A stretch of DNA of 64,000 nucleotides from NCBI GenBank assembly GCA_013400975.1, contig WBMZ01000175.1, forward strand, positions 199,501 through 263,500, written 5' to 3'. The translations under genes and the position numbers were made by a program. The notes beneath the pieces are model-generated. The model was not told the DNA's origin. It was given only the letters and a program-made list of their open reading frames with translations, and did no database searches. Shown here one piece after another: positions 13,328 through 27,689 of this stretch (positions within the stretch are counted from its first letter, which is position 1; each line of letters begins with the position of its first letter). The DNA is from Atrichornis clamosus (lineage: Eukaryota; Chordata; Aves; Passeriformes; Menuridae).

Positions 13328-16300
13328 TTTGCTCAGCTCTCCTCCTCCTCTTCCAGCTCTCATGAATAACAAAACCACAGGAGCAGGCTGAATGTCTCTG
13401 GAATCATTCAGGTAGCAGATGAACTTTGAGTGTTGACTTTTTCACCCTCACAGGCATTGTCCATTTACTTTCTTCTTATATCCCTGCTCTAATTTGTACA
13501 AAGCTATTTGTGATTAGCTGGCATTTACAACCAGGTATTGATTTTTTTATTAATTTATAAAGAGTTCAAACAAACAGTGGTAGTCAATTCTAGCAATAAT
13601 CCCCCAAGAGGTTAGGAAAGATACAGACAAGTGCACAATCTATAGGCACTGCACAGTGCATTAATGGGGTAAGATTTCAGATGTCCGTGTATATGTTCAC
13701 AATATTCCTTTGTATACCTGTCAACGTAATTGTCAAGAGAATATTTTTAGCAAATTTTAAATGATTCCACCTCATATAAAAGGCAGCATGGTTATTCTTT
13801 AAGGATGTGCTGGCAGGTGGCAGAGGATTCCTTCCAAACTCAGGGATCTTTTGAGGAAAAAGAGGCCTGTCTAAATCCCACTGAGCACCAAATGCCCAAG
13901 GCAGAAACAGAACAGTCACTGTGGTGTCTGAGCCCAGAAGGAAGGAAGGGGCCAGCTGGGGACCCCCAGGTGGATTCCAGGCTGTTCAGGGACAGAGGGG
14001 AGCACACACCAGTCCAGTGTCACAGAGGTGGAGCTGCTGCACAGCTTCTGTTGGAGACAGTGTGTGGCTGGGCAGGCTGCAGTAAAGAAAACATCCACAG
14101 TGTGTGGGTCTTTCCATAAAACAGTTCGCTTTACTGTAGAGAGATAACAAGACTTTTCTCCACGTGTCAAGTTTCTCTTTTTTTTGTGAGCAAGTATTGA
14201 TAAGCATTCCCCAGAGTGGAGATGTGGTATGTCTACTTGGACAATTGTTTTTCAGCAGAACTAAACTTACTGAAATGGGTGGTTTGATTAAATGAGTGTT
14301 GCAGAGGAGAAATATTTCATTTTCCTTTAAAACACCCACATCTACTTTTAAATAGCAGTAAGAAGTGTTTCAGTGGTGTGTAAGCCTGAGTGCTCTTTGG
14401 AGGCCTCATAGCAAGGTTTGACTTGAAAGAAGGATCATTCCATGCCTCACTAAAAATGGACTGCACAGGGGATCCTTCAGTGCCGCAGCCAGCTGAATCC
14501 ATAGATTCCAGCTAGTTGTGAAAGGAAAGCACCTTGTTATTAATAGCCTCTGCCTACTGCCCTCTCCTGAAGGCTTGATAAATTAGGGGCATTGATAAAA
14601 TATTAGCAGTGTCTTATGCAATGCAATGTCCTGTAAATATACCAGCAGAATGCTTGCAAATGATTGTGAGAATCATATGAATAAAATAAAATCACCATCA
14701 GATAGTCTTCACTGACGTGTTAGGGAATGTTATTAGTCAGAGTCCAACAGTCCCGTGGTATTTAGAATCCTCTGGCATTTTACTGACCTTTTATAAAGCA
14801 GATTGCATGGAACAATTAATTTGTTTCATGACCATCCCATTCTATCCAATATAAAATGTTAGTCAAAACCAGGTGTCCGGATCAGAGCCATGTATTGCAT
14901 TTCAAAACCCATTGAGTGGAAGCTAATTTCAGCAATTTGCATGAGAGCCTTTTGCTATCACTTCTACCATAGTATCAGTGTCAGCTCAATTTTCAGAGCA
15001 GCTGTAGCTCAAACACTGACCTGCTGCCTATTACAGCAGTGTAATGAAGTGCAATGGACTAGTAATTATTCTACATTACTGTAGATCAAGTAACATGCAG
15101 CTTTCAGTTATCACAATGGAATCCCAGTTCTTGGTCAAAATGAGAAAACTGACCATGAAGTTGATTTAAGGGTGTCATCAAAAATTACTTTCAGAGCCTG
15201 CAAATGTACTACTTATTTCCCAGATAGCATCTGACATTGCTGTGCAAATGTCCCAGAGTCACTGCATACTTGAATAAACTAGTTTCAAATAACTAAGTGG
15301 GGAGTTCTATCTGAGAGGCAGGAGTAAATTGAGATGGGATGTTCTTAAAATTTCTAGTAATGCAATTGCATTAGGCAAATTATTTCAATGTCTCCTTGCT
15401 AACACCGTCTGTGAAACATCCGAACAACTTGTTCAGAAAATCATGTGGATTTCTTTTTCTTTTGCTGCATATGAAATATTGAGCATGAATTTGACTTAAA
15501 AGTGTAGCAGATTGCTCACTACTTGCCTGTCCAATCATGACCTCGGCCTGCCCAGCTCATATTTCTTCCAAAGATTGAGCCATGATTGTCATAACCTCTA
15601 CATTAAGGTCTATTCCATCCCCAGCCCTCTTGATATGACCGTCTCAAAACCTGCATTTAGCCCTGTCTTTTGGAGGGTGAGAACCTTGGAGGCAACTCAC
15701 AACATAAAACCATGGAATACTGTGTGGGACAAGCAGGGGGACAAGTGTTTCACTGTAATGAGCTTTTGTCACCCATTACTGACACATTGCCCTGGAGTGG
15801 AAGGATGACAGAGCTCCTCATAAGTAATTTACATTTTTTTGTGTAGGCAAGGAGCAGGGAGTGTATGGAAGTGGGCTGTTCACTTTGATTTTCCAAATTT
15901 TGCTCAGCTAACTATTACCGGTAGTTGCTTAGGAAGTTGTGTTGCTGCAGACAGAGGTAATTTTTTCTATTTTTAAGCAATATTTTTTTAAAGTCTCTTC
16001 CCACATCACCATCAGTATCTGGCACGAAATGTTAGCTCTTCTCTGCCAGTGGTTACAGGATATTAAAATAAATGGAACAGGCAGACTGGAAAGTTTACCT
16101 GTCAGAAACAGTAACATTGTGTGAGGGGTAAAATCAAATTAAGTTGTAAAAAGGTAAAATAATCCTGCAGAGAAATTTGTTAGAATCTGGGTGGCTTGTT
16201 TTGGGGTTTTTTTCCTAGAGTGAGGAGAAAGGGAATGTGGCTTAGATTTTCACTTTCAGCCCACACAGAACTCACACACAGTAATTCAGTTCAGGTAAGA

Positions 16301-16454
16301 TGCAGTACAGGACGTCTGGATGTGTATGCTCCCAGCAGCGTGGTCAGGAAGCGAACCCTTCTTTGGGACAGGAATGGGGAGTGCTGGGATGGAGGGGAGG
16401 ACAGGGTTTAGGGGAAGGCACAACAAGGCAGAAAACTCAGCAGCAAGCAAAGGC

Positions 16455-16560
16455 TCACAGAATGGTTTGGGTTGGAAGGGATCTTAAAGATGATCTAGCT
16501 CCAAACCCCTGCCATGTCACCCACTAGATCAAGTTGCTTCTAATCATCCCAGTTCCATCT
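16455..16560 (-). mobile_element. CR1 LINE 3'-end fragment (antisense)
   Basis: The + strand reads TCACAGAATGGTTTGGG then TTGGAAGGGATCTTAAAGATG, followed by CTGCCATG and CCACTAGATCAAGTTGCTTC. This is the reverse complement of the conserved avian CR1 3' end, including its TTCTGTGA terminal unit. A short internal deletion after CTGCCATG removes the usual GGCAGGGACA segment. Only about 100 bp of the element remain, as is typical of 5'-truncated insertions. Confidence 0.88.
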
Positions 16561-18636
16561 TCATTTATACAAAGATAGGGGTGATAGTGTGTCAGAAAAA
16601 AGTCTTTTGACTACAGAAAATGGAGAGAGGAGCAGTTGATCTCCAGCACAGCAGCTGCACATCACATTTATGTAAGAGTTTCAGGCTGCCTGCCACGCTC
16701 ACATTTCCAGGGGATTTTAAAACCTGAGCTCCTGGTCTTGTAACCCAGCACGATCCTTCCCTGATCCAGCTGATCCTGGTCACAAGTCGAGGAATCCATG
16801 AAGCACCAGGGGCCACGGGCCTGAACTGCAGGGGTGACCATCTCTCAGGACAGTCTTTAAGGTATCAGTCTGACTGCGTGTCCATCTGCTCCTGGCACTA
16901 CTCCATGGTATCAAAGGGCTCACTGCAACAGTTAGCACTGTACTTGAAAATAAAAATGAAGGTAAATACCTGGGTAATGCTAGAAAAAAATGGTAATGTG
17001 AGGTTGCAAATACATCTCAGGCAAGAGGGTTTTTTTCTCCTTTTACATTCATCTTATATAAATAATCATCAATAGAATGACTCAGGGTTAAAGCAGATTT
17101 TAAAGAGTCGATTTTAAGGAAGTGTCTTCCTGCTTTCTTGAAGTGCCGGGGGGCTTATTTCTATTATTTTAAAACCTAAATCCTAATTCTAGATGTGACA
17201 GTATTCCAGTCAGAGGCACATCAATATGACACAGCTAATATGTTCAGCCAGAAAAATTTACATACTGAGACTTGACTACTTTCAGTAAATTATTCATTAA
17301 TGAGCCATCAAGACTTGATTGTAGCAACTGTTGCACAACTAGTCACAGCAAAATAATAATAATCAGAAAAATGTAGCTGATTTTGCATATTTCAGGTAAA
17401 AGAAAAAAAATTCATCACGTAAACTTTGTTACAAAGTCATATTTACCACCACTTAATATGTATAATTCAGTGGCACTAAATTATGATACTAAATCAGGAG
17501 GGTAACAAGGTGTTTTCCTGTATAAGATGTAGCTAAACCTCTAGAGTTTTTAATCTATTTTCCTAACGAAGTTTACTCAGAAACTCTGGCTCTGTTCTGG
17601 CTGTCTGGAGACCCCCAGTCTCTCTGTGTAAACTGAAAGAGGCTCCCCATGCTGGCTCATGCTTTTATTATGGGGATCACACTAAATGTGATAATTTTAG
17701 CGAAGTGTGTGTTCGCTGTTCCATCAGCTCCTAATTGTGCTTCCTTGTCATCAGCAGAATACGAATGAAGCGCGTTGGTCTAACTTTGGGGCTGCTCACC
17801 ACACACGGGAATGGTCTCGTCGGGCCCTCAGCAGGAGATACACCTAAAATACAGCAAATTGATGGATAGTTTTTACCTGGCCTTATTGAGAGAAATATCG
17901 GAAACTCCTGCCTTTATCTGCTCACAAACTGTGCTCTGAATATAAAAGCCGAGGGTCCAAAATCAAACATCTGCCTTTTTTTTGCGTGAAAAATTTTCTT
18001 TTGGGCCGTAAGTCCTACTGGTGAAAACAAACCAATCCTCCTCAGCATCACAGCCACAGGACTTGGCTGCACCGGTCTGTCATGGGTAAATCCAGAGATT
18101 ATGTCTCAGAGGGCTGTAGGTAGAGGTCAACTTCAGCAATGCATGGGTGCTCCATATCTCCTAGAGAACAAGCACGGGGATTTTCAGGGATTTGAGAGTG
18201 AAAACTGAAGGGGTAGTATGACCTTCTAGTGTTCTGATGAAAGCCTCTTTGCAAAGCACATAGTTTAATTCAGCATCCATCTACATGCAATCAGGAGAGA
18301 GCATTTGAAAATTTAGAGATGCCTATTTCTTTTTTTTTTTTGTCAATCTCTCTATTTCTATTGGCTTGAATCTGCTAATTCCTATCTGCCAAAAATTTGG
18401 CTCATGAACAAGACATATTTGAAATGTAAATCTCTGATGCAAATAACCAGAGATGATCAGGAATTTTTTATCAGGATAATAAATAATTTTTTTTTAAAGA
18501 ATATTTTTTTTTCCCCGATAAAAATGCAGTTACTGCCAGATCAGAATTTTCTATTGGAAAGTTTTTGTTTCACTGAATATTTGCAATTTCCACAGAAAAA
18601 TGGAACAACTGCTTCACTTGACTTGAAACACATTCT
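16561..18636. other. Non-coding sequence between two CR1 fragments
   Basis: No gene or repeat is recognised. The block 17270-17480 is AT-rich and non-repetitive. A run of 11 Ts lies at about 18330-18341. Confidence 0.55.
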
Positions 18637-19050
18637 AAATCACAGATTCACAGACTGGTTGGAGTTTGAAGGAACTTCTGGAGATCTTCTGGTCCAACCC
18701 CACTGCTAACACAGGTTCACCTTTAAAGGTTGCATGGGATTGTGTCCAGGTGGGTCTAGAGAAGGAGACTGCACAACCTCTCTGGGCAGCCTGTTCCAGT
18801 GCCCAATCCCCCTCACAGTACAGAGGCGTTTCCTCACGGTCTGAGGGAACCTCCTGTGTCTCCGTTTGTGCCTGTGGCCCCTCATTCTGTCCCTGGCACC
18901 GCTGAGGAGACCCTGGCCTCACCCTCTTGCCACCCACCCCTCAGACGTTTGTAGGTCCCCTCTCCGTCGTCCCTTCTCCAGGCCCAACAGCCCCAGCTCC
19001 CTCAGCCTTCCCTTTCAAGAGAGGTGCTCCAGTCCCTTCGTTGTTTTTGA
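18637..19050 (-). mobile_element. CR1 LINE 3' fragment (antisense), about 410 bp
   Basis: The + strand starts with two tandem CACAGATT/CACAGACT units, the reverse complement of the CR1 terminal microsatellite. It then reads through GGTCCAACCCC, CAACCTCTCTGGGCAGCCTG, TTCCAGTGCC, the CCTCACAGTA region, and AACAGCCCCAGCTCCCTCAG to GAGAGGTGCTCCAGTCCC. All are CR1 hallmarks read antisense. The right boundary is approximate, because similarity fades after the GTCCC(T/C)TCG segment. The short ORFs across it are by-products of the repeat. Confidence 0.9.
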
Positions 19051-19730
19051 AGTCTGGGCTGCAGGGAAGAGCCGATCCCGGTTCCAGAGCAGCAGTGCCT
19101 GGCTCCCATACGCTTCTGAGAAACACATTCTTGATGCAGGACATTTAGGGTTGTTTTATCAGTGACTGAAGCAAAAAAACCATCCGTTTAAAAGTGCTGA
19201 AAGTTTCATTCTGTTAGAGGAACACCCAAATGAATCTGTTTGTCATTTCCTAACTATAATTAATGTGGAATTTCCATCCCACACACACAAAAAGTCTGAA
19301 TCTTACTTTTAATCCTGTTTTATATGGAGAGAAAGGCTGAAATGCCAACATTTCTCCTGGGATAGTAATGCTGTACTTGCTATACTCTGTAAACAATTTT
19401 GAATAGGACACTGTTTCAGAGGAGATCACATTCTCAAATGCATGATTTATGGGCTTATGAGGGTATTAAGCATAAAATTAAGTGTCTGTAAGGATCTTTT
19501 TCTCACCTGAAGAGCCCATGACTTTAACATGAACTAGCCTAAACTGGCAGGAGGTGAGAAAAATCAATATGACAAGAAAGAGTAAAGTAACAAGGCACCT
19601 GATAAACATGAAATTATCTCCTAAAAGCTGTAAAGATCCAGCATGACACTAAATGCTTCATCTGCGTGAGCAAACTGGCTGCAACTTTAATGCCATGTCA
19701 CTGTCTCACTTCTCACTGTGTTATACATTC

Positions 19731-19745
19731 CCCTCTAGTGGCTGG
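19731..19745 (-). promoter_or_regulatory. CTCF-core-like motif
   Basis: On the minus strand the segment reads CCACTAGAGGGG, matching 11 of 12 positions of the CTCF core CCASYAGRKGGC. Confidence 0.3.
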
Positions 19746-22700
19746 TAAAAGATTTATGGGAGGAAATTCTTCTGAGAGGTAGAACCAAATTTGTAAAGGG
19801 AAATCAAAGGGAATTAGAGATGTAAATACTTTTAACAACTTAAGCAGGAGTTTCTTACCCCATGCAGTGACAAAACTCACCCCCCCTCGTGCTGTAGGTA
19901 GAGATCAAATTGCTTTTTTGGCCTGAGTAATGTCAATTACACCTGGAAATAAAAGGCTCTGCTCCATGTTTGGTGCAGCTTGAGAGTGCGGAACAGAATT
20001 AGGATTAAGAAGAAATTGGAAAAATTCAGTTTTGTATAAGTTTGAAAAGTGTTAACAATTTTTTTTTTTTGATCCTTTGGTTTTTGGTTTGGTTGGTTTT
20101 AATAGTGTTGAGTAACCTAATGGTAGCTGTTGTTTGGCTTTCATGGGGGCTTTGTGTGTGTGCATCTTTGTTTGCTTAGGTGCTCTGGGTTTGAATTCCA
20201 TCTGTCTCCTGGATTTGGGGATTGGGGTCTAGAGCACGTGTGTTTTCTGATTCTGAGTAAAATTAGAGAGGGTTTGCTCTGAGCACTTTCATTCCTCCTG
20301 TTGGCTGCTGTGGTGCACCTTCCCAAACCAGGGAAAGGAATGATCCCAGGGAGAAATCACAAACAAACAGCTCCATGGCTTTTCAGCTGCTTCCTGGAGA
20401 CACGGAAAGTGTATAGTCAGTCTCTGGGGTACTTCAGGAATCAATGATCTTTTTTGAAAGGGTCCTGGTCTCTGGATTAAGCCTTGACTTTGGATTTGCC
20501 CTGTGAACCACGGGCTGGGCTGTGGGTGCAGGGAGCATCTGGGACACACTCGCACTGCTCCATTCTCAGGTCCAGCTCCAGTGCTGCTGGCACTGCAACA
20601 GGCAACTTCCAACTGCACCTTTCCCTTGCCTACTCAGGACTTCAGTTCACCAGTCTTTGCTGAAGAAAGAAGTACACTGTGCTCTCAGTATGACTACAGC
20701 CTGGGGTGGCACAGGACTGGCAGGGTTTTGGTGCCAGCAGCCAGCAGGTTAAGTGGCAAAGCAGGTTTCTGTAAATCCTCCTAGAGCAAGAGGAGTGAGC
20801 CAGGCTCATCAGCAGGAGGATGTCCCTACCACCTTCCAACTGTGTTTTCAAACAACATTTGGGAGTGATTTATGCTGCGTTGTGACACTGGTACCATCTG
20901 TTCATCATCATAAGTATGAATGAAGTGATAATGAAGAAAATGTTCTAAGCAGCTAACAAGATGATTACACTTTAATAACATAATTTTGGCATAATTTGGA
21001 TCTTCAGCGATCTACAAACACTTCATTTCAAAATCTAAAGGTCCAGAGCCTTCCTGCATATACACAGAGCTGTCCTCTGACTTTTAATATCAGGGGAAGA
21101 ATAAAATTGATCTTGAAATGTGTCTGAGGTCCTGCCTCACCTGTCTGCTGACTCACAGTCTCCTACATGGCATCTGCTGTTCAATTCCTGCATCTCAATT
21201 CAATTCCCGGCCTGCTTCACCTCTGTTTTGGAAACTTCTCAGAGCAGTCTCAATATCTTCCCAGAGCAGGAACCATCTATTCCTGCTGCCAGTGGTTTCC
21301 ACCTGATTAACTCACTGTTTTCTTACAGGGAAACAACAGGAACTGTCCATTGCAAATTCTATCAGGGCCCTTCAGGTTTTTTTTCAGTGGAGAGTACACT
21401 GGAAGTCCAGAGAAAGCACAAAAAAGTGGTGATTTCACATTAGATTAAGTGACATTTCAGAAGTAAAAAACAAAGAAGCTGTTTTTGTTAAATTGTTAAA
21501 AAAATATTTTAGGTTTTTCTTAAAAAGTTTTTTATTTCAAAATGGCAATTTATATAGGAAAATAAAACTCACGCTTTGAAACTGAGGATTGAAACTTATT
21601 TTCTTTTGGGTCTAACAGAAATGTCTCTATTCAACCAACCACCAAACGCAGAACTCTGATTTTTCTTCTTGGTTGCCAGTATTGTTCCAAGAGGGAATAT
21701 CCTGTCCATCCACAGCAGCACTAGGTCCTGCAGCAGAGGGGTGAGGATTACTTCTAAGAGCCCTACTTTTCCAAGCAGAGCTGGTGAGACAAGTGTGAAG
21801 TTTCCTCTGTGATGCCGAATCACCACAACTGTCCCCTCCTTGTGACCCCTCCGTCAGATACTTCTGACAGACTCAGTTTCAATGTGTCTTGGGGACGTTC
21901 AGGTGCTTTCTCCACGACCATATTCCACGTTAGAAGGATGGCCAGAGGAAAACTCCGGCATAGGGATTTTGGGATGCACAGATTCGAAGCTTCTGGACAG
22001 AACTGCAGGTAACCTGTAAAAACCAGGGGGTTGTTTTCCCTCTGTTGGCTCAGCCCACAGCAGGTGAAGGCCCGGAACTGCAGCTTTTCACGGGACTTTT
22101 GTTTCTGCTGTCAGTTGTCAGTAATTGGGTGGCTGGACCAGGTCTCTGGGATGGTTCAGTTGTTTATTGTAATGAATCCTGACTGTCCCACCAAGCCTTA
22201 CGTGCTTCGATGGCGTGGCAGTGACACAACTGTGTGAGCAAATGTGCTCAGCAGATTTTAGACTTAAAAAAACCCCAGCACATTCCTAGGGACTCTTGAG
22301 CTGATTTCTTATGCCTGCAACAGCATTTCTTAGTTATTCAAGCAGAAATGCTGTCTAAATATATCAGATTTTTCTGGGATATTTTTTGCTAATGAGTAAT
22401 ATTTTAACATCTGTATGACATCTTGTTACCAATCTGGTGGAGCACCTTGCTAGAAGGAAAAATTATATTTGTTGGTTTGGTAATACAGCAGCAGAGCTGC
22501 TACCTAAGCCAATCTATTGTTCAATTAGACTCAACTTAGCTGAGGATATGATCAGAGTGACTAAGAGTAAAAAGAAACAAGAAGCGTAAGCAGATTTTTA
22601 TGTTGCTATTTTTCTTTCTTGTATTTTCACCTCTATACCGAACTTTTCAAAGTGAATATGCCAAAAAGCAGGGAAGAAGCCACATGAAAAGGCGTGGTGT

Positions 22701-25700
22701 GGTGCTGACTGGTGCTTGTGTAACCCAGTGCCTGTAGTTGCTGAGAGGCTTCGTGCGTGCTGTACATGACTCATGAAACAGCTATTCCTGCACCAGGTGG
22801 TCAGAACTCATCAGTGACGGGTTTACAAGAAACTCATCCTTAATCATCTTCCTCACCACACATGTGGATCAATGGATCTGCAAGAGGAATCATGATTCTT
22901 GTTTACATTATTTCACGGATTCTGGCGCCGCTGAAAACAAATTCACCCCCTCTTTGGGCAAAAGCATTTCAGAAGACAACCAGAATCTGCTCTCATTTAT
23001 CTTCCAAGCTGGAGGACTGCACAGAGGATGTCCCTTCAGCCCAGGGGAGTCTGAGTGCTCAATGCTCTTGATGCCTTCTGCCTCCACCCATCTGGGACCA
23101 GGAGGGAGGAGAGACAGGGAATGGCACTGGAGCTACGCCCTACACGGGAAACCAGCTTGGCCTGGGAAATTCCATACAAGGAGGCTGTGCTGTTTTCCAC
23201 TTGCTTAAGGCCACTAGCGTAGTCAGAAAGTAGAAAAAAATATATATTTATTGTTCAGAATCAAGAAAAAAATGTAGGTGACATCCAAGGAAAGTCCAAG
23301 GTTCCTGTGTGGAGGCACAGGGCCAAAGACATGATCAACTTCCCCGAAAAGGAGTGGCATGAAGAGGTGTTAGCAAATACTCCTCAGTAATTTAAAGACG
23401 CAGAAAACTAAATGAATAAGAATGTAGAACCTGAAAGAACTCTGTAAAACATAACAAACATCTTCTGTTGGTGGTGTACAAATATCTGTCCTAATTTATT
23501 TTTAATCATTAGAAGGAAAAGAGGGGGAGAAAGGGAATAACAGTCTTTGCCAAGTGTTCAGTGATTCTCATATACCTGATTCCCAGCTGCACCTAACTCA
23601 TTATCACTCTTGTGAGTATAACACCTCTCTGCAAATGCTCCAGCCACTTAGATTTTTGAAGAGGGGTTTTCAGCAAGGATGGAATGTGATAAATGCAATT
23701 TAAACAAGCCACTTAATCAACTTATTTATATTAGATAACAATATAAGCCGAGTGAGTGAGTCTTCCACACAGGAGGCCTCAGGAAGCCTCTGTGGAAAAG
23801 AAAACACCACAAGATCACTCCTTTTGAAGCCACCCTGTAAGTATTTCTCTTCTAGGTGGTGGATCTGTGTCCTCCATGCTCAGAATGGGCAGTCAGGGCT
23901 TGTTGGCAGGACAGAGCTCATGGGTGGGCAATTCACACTTGGTGGCCCAGTGTGGTCCCTCGTAGGTGCCAGTGGCCCCCTCTGAAGGCCTGGCATCCCT
24001 GGTGCAAGAGCTCTGCTCTGCCCAGCCCTCACCCCTGCTGTGGCTTGGTTGGGCTCTGCTTCCTCTGTCCTACCCGTTTCACAAGATTCATGTGCTCACA
24101 GCTATTGTCTGTAATTTTCTGGGAGGATGAGTAAGGGAAGTCTGGGAAAAAGGAAAACAAATTTGATTGATTTTATAAACGTTATTAACATTTCATTAAT
24201 CTGTGAGAAGATTGCCTCTGGGAAATTCTGTGTGTCCCACTGTCCTACCACACTGTTAAATATGCCTTGAGACCATATAGAGAATATGGAACCAATCTCT
24301 GTACTCAGCTTCCCCCATCCAAAGTGCCCATGGGCCTCAGGAAAAAAGTTCAAGAAAGAAACCTGTGCAGGTGAAGCTACCAAAAATGTCAGTGAACAAA
24401 AACTAGCTTTTAAAATTATATTTTCAGATCAGAAATAGGAGATGATCCTCACGTTGGGTGAGGAATAGAAAAATAGAGACAGAATTTTAATTTTAATTAT
24501 TCATCTTACTTAATCTGAGAATTTAAGTTGATCCTCATTTTACAGAAGCTTGTGGAATCCCTAATTTGAGATAAGGTCTGAGTGGGGATCAGAGACCCCA
24601 AGCAGAGAAGAGGGCTGATGGAAGTTTAAGCTGACAGAAGCATAAAAAGAAACAAATGGGCTTTGCCATTCAGAGAATGTAAGCAAAGACCACAGCTCTG
24701 GAGGGAAAACAAATCAAAGTTATAGTAAAACAATTCCTAAACCACAGACTCCACTTCAGGAAATGCAGAGGCAAAGGTGAAGCTCCAAGAAGAGACCAAG
24801 CAAAACTAGAGTTTGTTTACTAGAGGCATGCTGAAAGTGTGCACAGACCAGCACAAAAGAGCCACATTCTGGAATTTTTGTCTTTTTGTCTGTGTAAGAA
24901 GTTAATCGTGACAGCAGATATAATAAAAATTAAATTAAATATGTATAATTTGCACAGATGAGAAGAATTTATAGGCAATGTTAAAGAGACAGGTACATAC
25001 GGTGATGGAATATTACCCTGAGACCTTTTCACTTGTGATTCCAACACCACTGCACAAGATTACAGGAGGTCAGGAGCTGCACTAAACATTTTGAAGAATA
25101 AATTTAGTAATGTTGCCAACAGGAGTGTAGACCTTCATTAGAAGCAGTGGGAGTTTCCAAGCTAGATATGGAGAGAAGGTGTCTGTCTGCTGCAGGGAGC
25201 TGTGAAATAGAGCAGGATGCGACAAATAAAACACACAAGGTCCTTTAAAGATTTGCCAGACAGAGGAGCCCAGCTCAGACTGATTGAGACCTTTTGCTAT
25301 GCGTGGTATATTGTCTCTTCTCTATAATATTCCTTATAACAAATGAGAGCTCAGTCAAATTAGCCTTTTATAAGATTTAGGGTGAAAAATGTTGCTTCCT
25401 GTAACATTGCAGCTAAAACTAAGTGTTAAACTTAGCTGGTGAGCAGCCTGTGGGAAACTACAGCCCAAACACTCCCTCTCCACCACAAGGACCTTCCCTC
25501 TGGATCGTGTGGAGCAGCCTGCTCTTCCATCAAGGATGTTCCTGTGCTGCCACTCGGGTTTCTCCTGCATGACTGTCAGGGAGTGTGGCGACTCAATCCC
25601 CTTCCCCAGGAGATCCAGAGCGGATCCGTCACTCTGCCTGTGAGCACACGCTGTCAATGGCCTCATCACACTCAAGACTGGGCCTAAATTCCACCTTTCT

Positions 25701-25908
25701 TAGCTGCCACTCTTGCCTCACCCACACCGAGCATTTGCAGTTGTACAGCAGTGACAGCTGCCAGCCACTGATGGCCAGATCCCAAGTCCTGGCCAGGGCT
25801 GTGGTTTCGGAGTTCCATGCTCACTTGCCATATGGACAATCCTGCAGTAACATGTCTCCTAGACTATCATGGGCTGGAACTGGAAGTTCATATGGAAATA
25901 TTTTTTTT

Positions 25909-25926
25909 GTGTATGTGTGTGTGTGC
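25909..25926. repeat. Short (GT)n microsatellite
   Basis: GTGTATGTGTGTGTGTGC follows a run of eight Ts. Confidence 0.8.
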
Positions 25927-27689
25927 TGGTTTTGCCAAACGTCCTGTTTTAATTATTCATCTCTGCTCATGAATAAATGAAAAGGGGAAACATCAAAAGT
26001 CGCCAAATACTCTGTGCTGGTCACAAACACTGAAGGTTTCTTTTTAATGTACAATCAGAAAGTTGGATTAAGATTCACTCCTTTGATATGCAGCTGATTA
26101 TTTTTTTTAATATATAAAAAAGAGAGAAATTCCTGTTTCCTGCAATTAACTGTATTTTTTTTGAAGCGCAACAGGCATAGAGAAATCACATATCTGTGGT
26201 GACTCCTTTCAAAGAAAACAATTAGCATCCATATCAAAAAGCTAATTCAGAGAAATTAAAAGAACACATACATCAGTAAAATATAATATTTCCTCTTTAG
26301 CACATCTCATTGTGTACAATGTGTCACTGTAAAATTGTTAGGCTTGGAGATAATGAAGAGTGACAGTTGAAGGGTTCAGGGCTTCATATAAGACTTTTGG
26401 GTATGTAAAGATTTTAATTGCACATAATTATGAATGTGCAAGTGGAACGATTTAATTTTTTAGCTTTCATGCTATTAGAGGGCTAATAGAACCAATATCA
26501 AACTGAGTTAGTTACAGCAGAATTACTAGAAGAAGCTATTTTTTCTTTCAGCAATTTAAATTCAATCAAAACAAAAAAAATTAAAATAGCTCATGTTTCT
26601 CTCTTCTTTTACATTTATACAGTGGTAGCACGATAAATGGTGTATGTTTTTAACAGAGAGAAAGAAAATAGTTCTTATAAGATTAGAATATCCTGGAACA
26701 ATGGCAGTGAACAGTGGGGGAAGCACAGAAGAAAAGGGACAACTGTAAAGAGTGCAGTTAAAGTAATAAAGTGGTAAATAAAGTTTGTCTAAGGCAACTC
26801 TCCATTCTTGCTATAAATACACAAACATACCCTCTCCCTGCCTTAGACAGAAACACTTCTGCTGATGAGCATAACAAGGAATGAGCTCCATTTTCCAGCT
26901 CCGTGGGGTTGGTGGCTGCTGAAAACAAAGAGCAGGACAAAATGCTCGCACTAAGCCTGAAAGGTGCCTGAACAGTGCCTTGACTCTGTCAGCCAACTAC
27001 GGTTTTCACCTTGGCAACATAAGTGAGGTCTGCATGGCAGGGAATGTTATCTCCCAGCATCCTGCGTGACTGTGAGCACTGCCACAGCTGCCGGAAAAGC
27101 TCGGGGGGGGATAAAACAAGATTTCCACTTTCACAGCCCACTTTCTCCAGGGTTCGGGGCTCCCTGTCAGTGCCGTTCCCTTGCCTGCTCCCTGAACTCA
27201 GCACCCAGCCCTCTCCTGCATCTATCCTCCCTTCTCTCTGCAGCATCTCTGTTCTGGGTTCCCCTTCTCACTCCTACAGCCCCACTTCTGTGGGCACTTC
27301 CCTCGCCCTGCCTGAGTTCAGCCTGTCCCTGACAGCCCCAGCCTTGTCTGCCGAGCAAACGCCCCAGTGAGGGGGCTGGAGTTCCACCCCCTGCCCTTCT
27401 CGGCCTGCTCTTCCCTGGGCAGCTGCCACCCAGCCTGTCCAGAGCTGGGGATGGAGGGCAGGAAGAGCGGCTATCAGCAGCGAGGAGGGAGAGGAAACAG
27501 TGTCCAGACACTCCGCATTTTCTGTGTCATAACCAGGGGTTTCGGTTCTGGATCGCTTTTGCATTCCCCGTAACGTTCCGTACAACAGAGCTGGAAAATG
27601 ATTTTCTGTCTTCCACTAAACCCCATTTAAGTCCATCTTTCAGCAGTAATTAGAAGTCTGTTGGTGTTAGGATCTCTTTGCAGATCTTG

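Larger units (their letters stand above)
1..16454. other. Non-coding sequence without a recognisable gene
   Basis: ORFs are short, overlap on both strands and resemble no family I know. Contents are the (TCAA)n, (CA)n and A/C tracts, two hairpins (12.4 and 13.3 kb), an inverted TGTTTG/CAAACA pair at 9948-9967, and scattered poly-A/T runs. The sequence around 5.1-5.45 kb and 10.4 kb is AT-rich and not repetitive, as enhancers in gene deserts often are, but nothing firmer can be said. Confidence 0.6.

Noticed and set aside
18635..18937. ORFs at 18.6-19.2 kb on both strands as a gene
   Set aside because: They lie within an antisense CR1 3' fragment.
27023..27585. Cluster of overlapping ORFs (up to 115 codons) on both strands
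   Set aside because: The frames contradict each other, the translations are low-complexity Ser/Pro/Leu or Arg/Gly-rich, and no exon-like boundaries with matching splice signals were seen.
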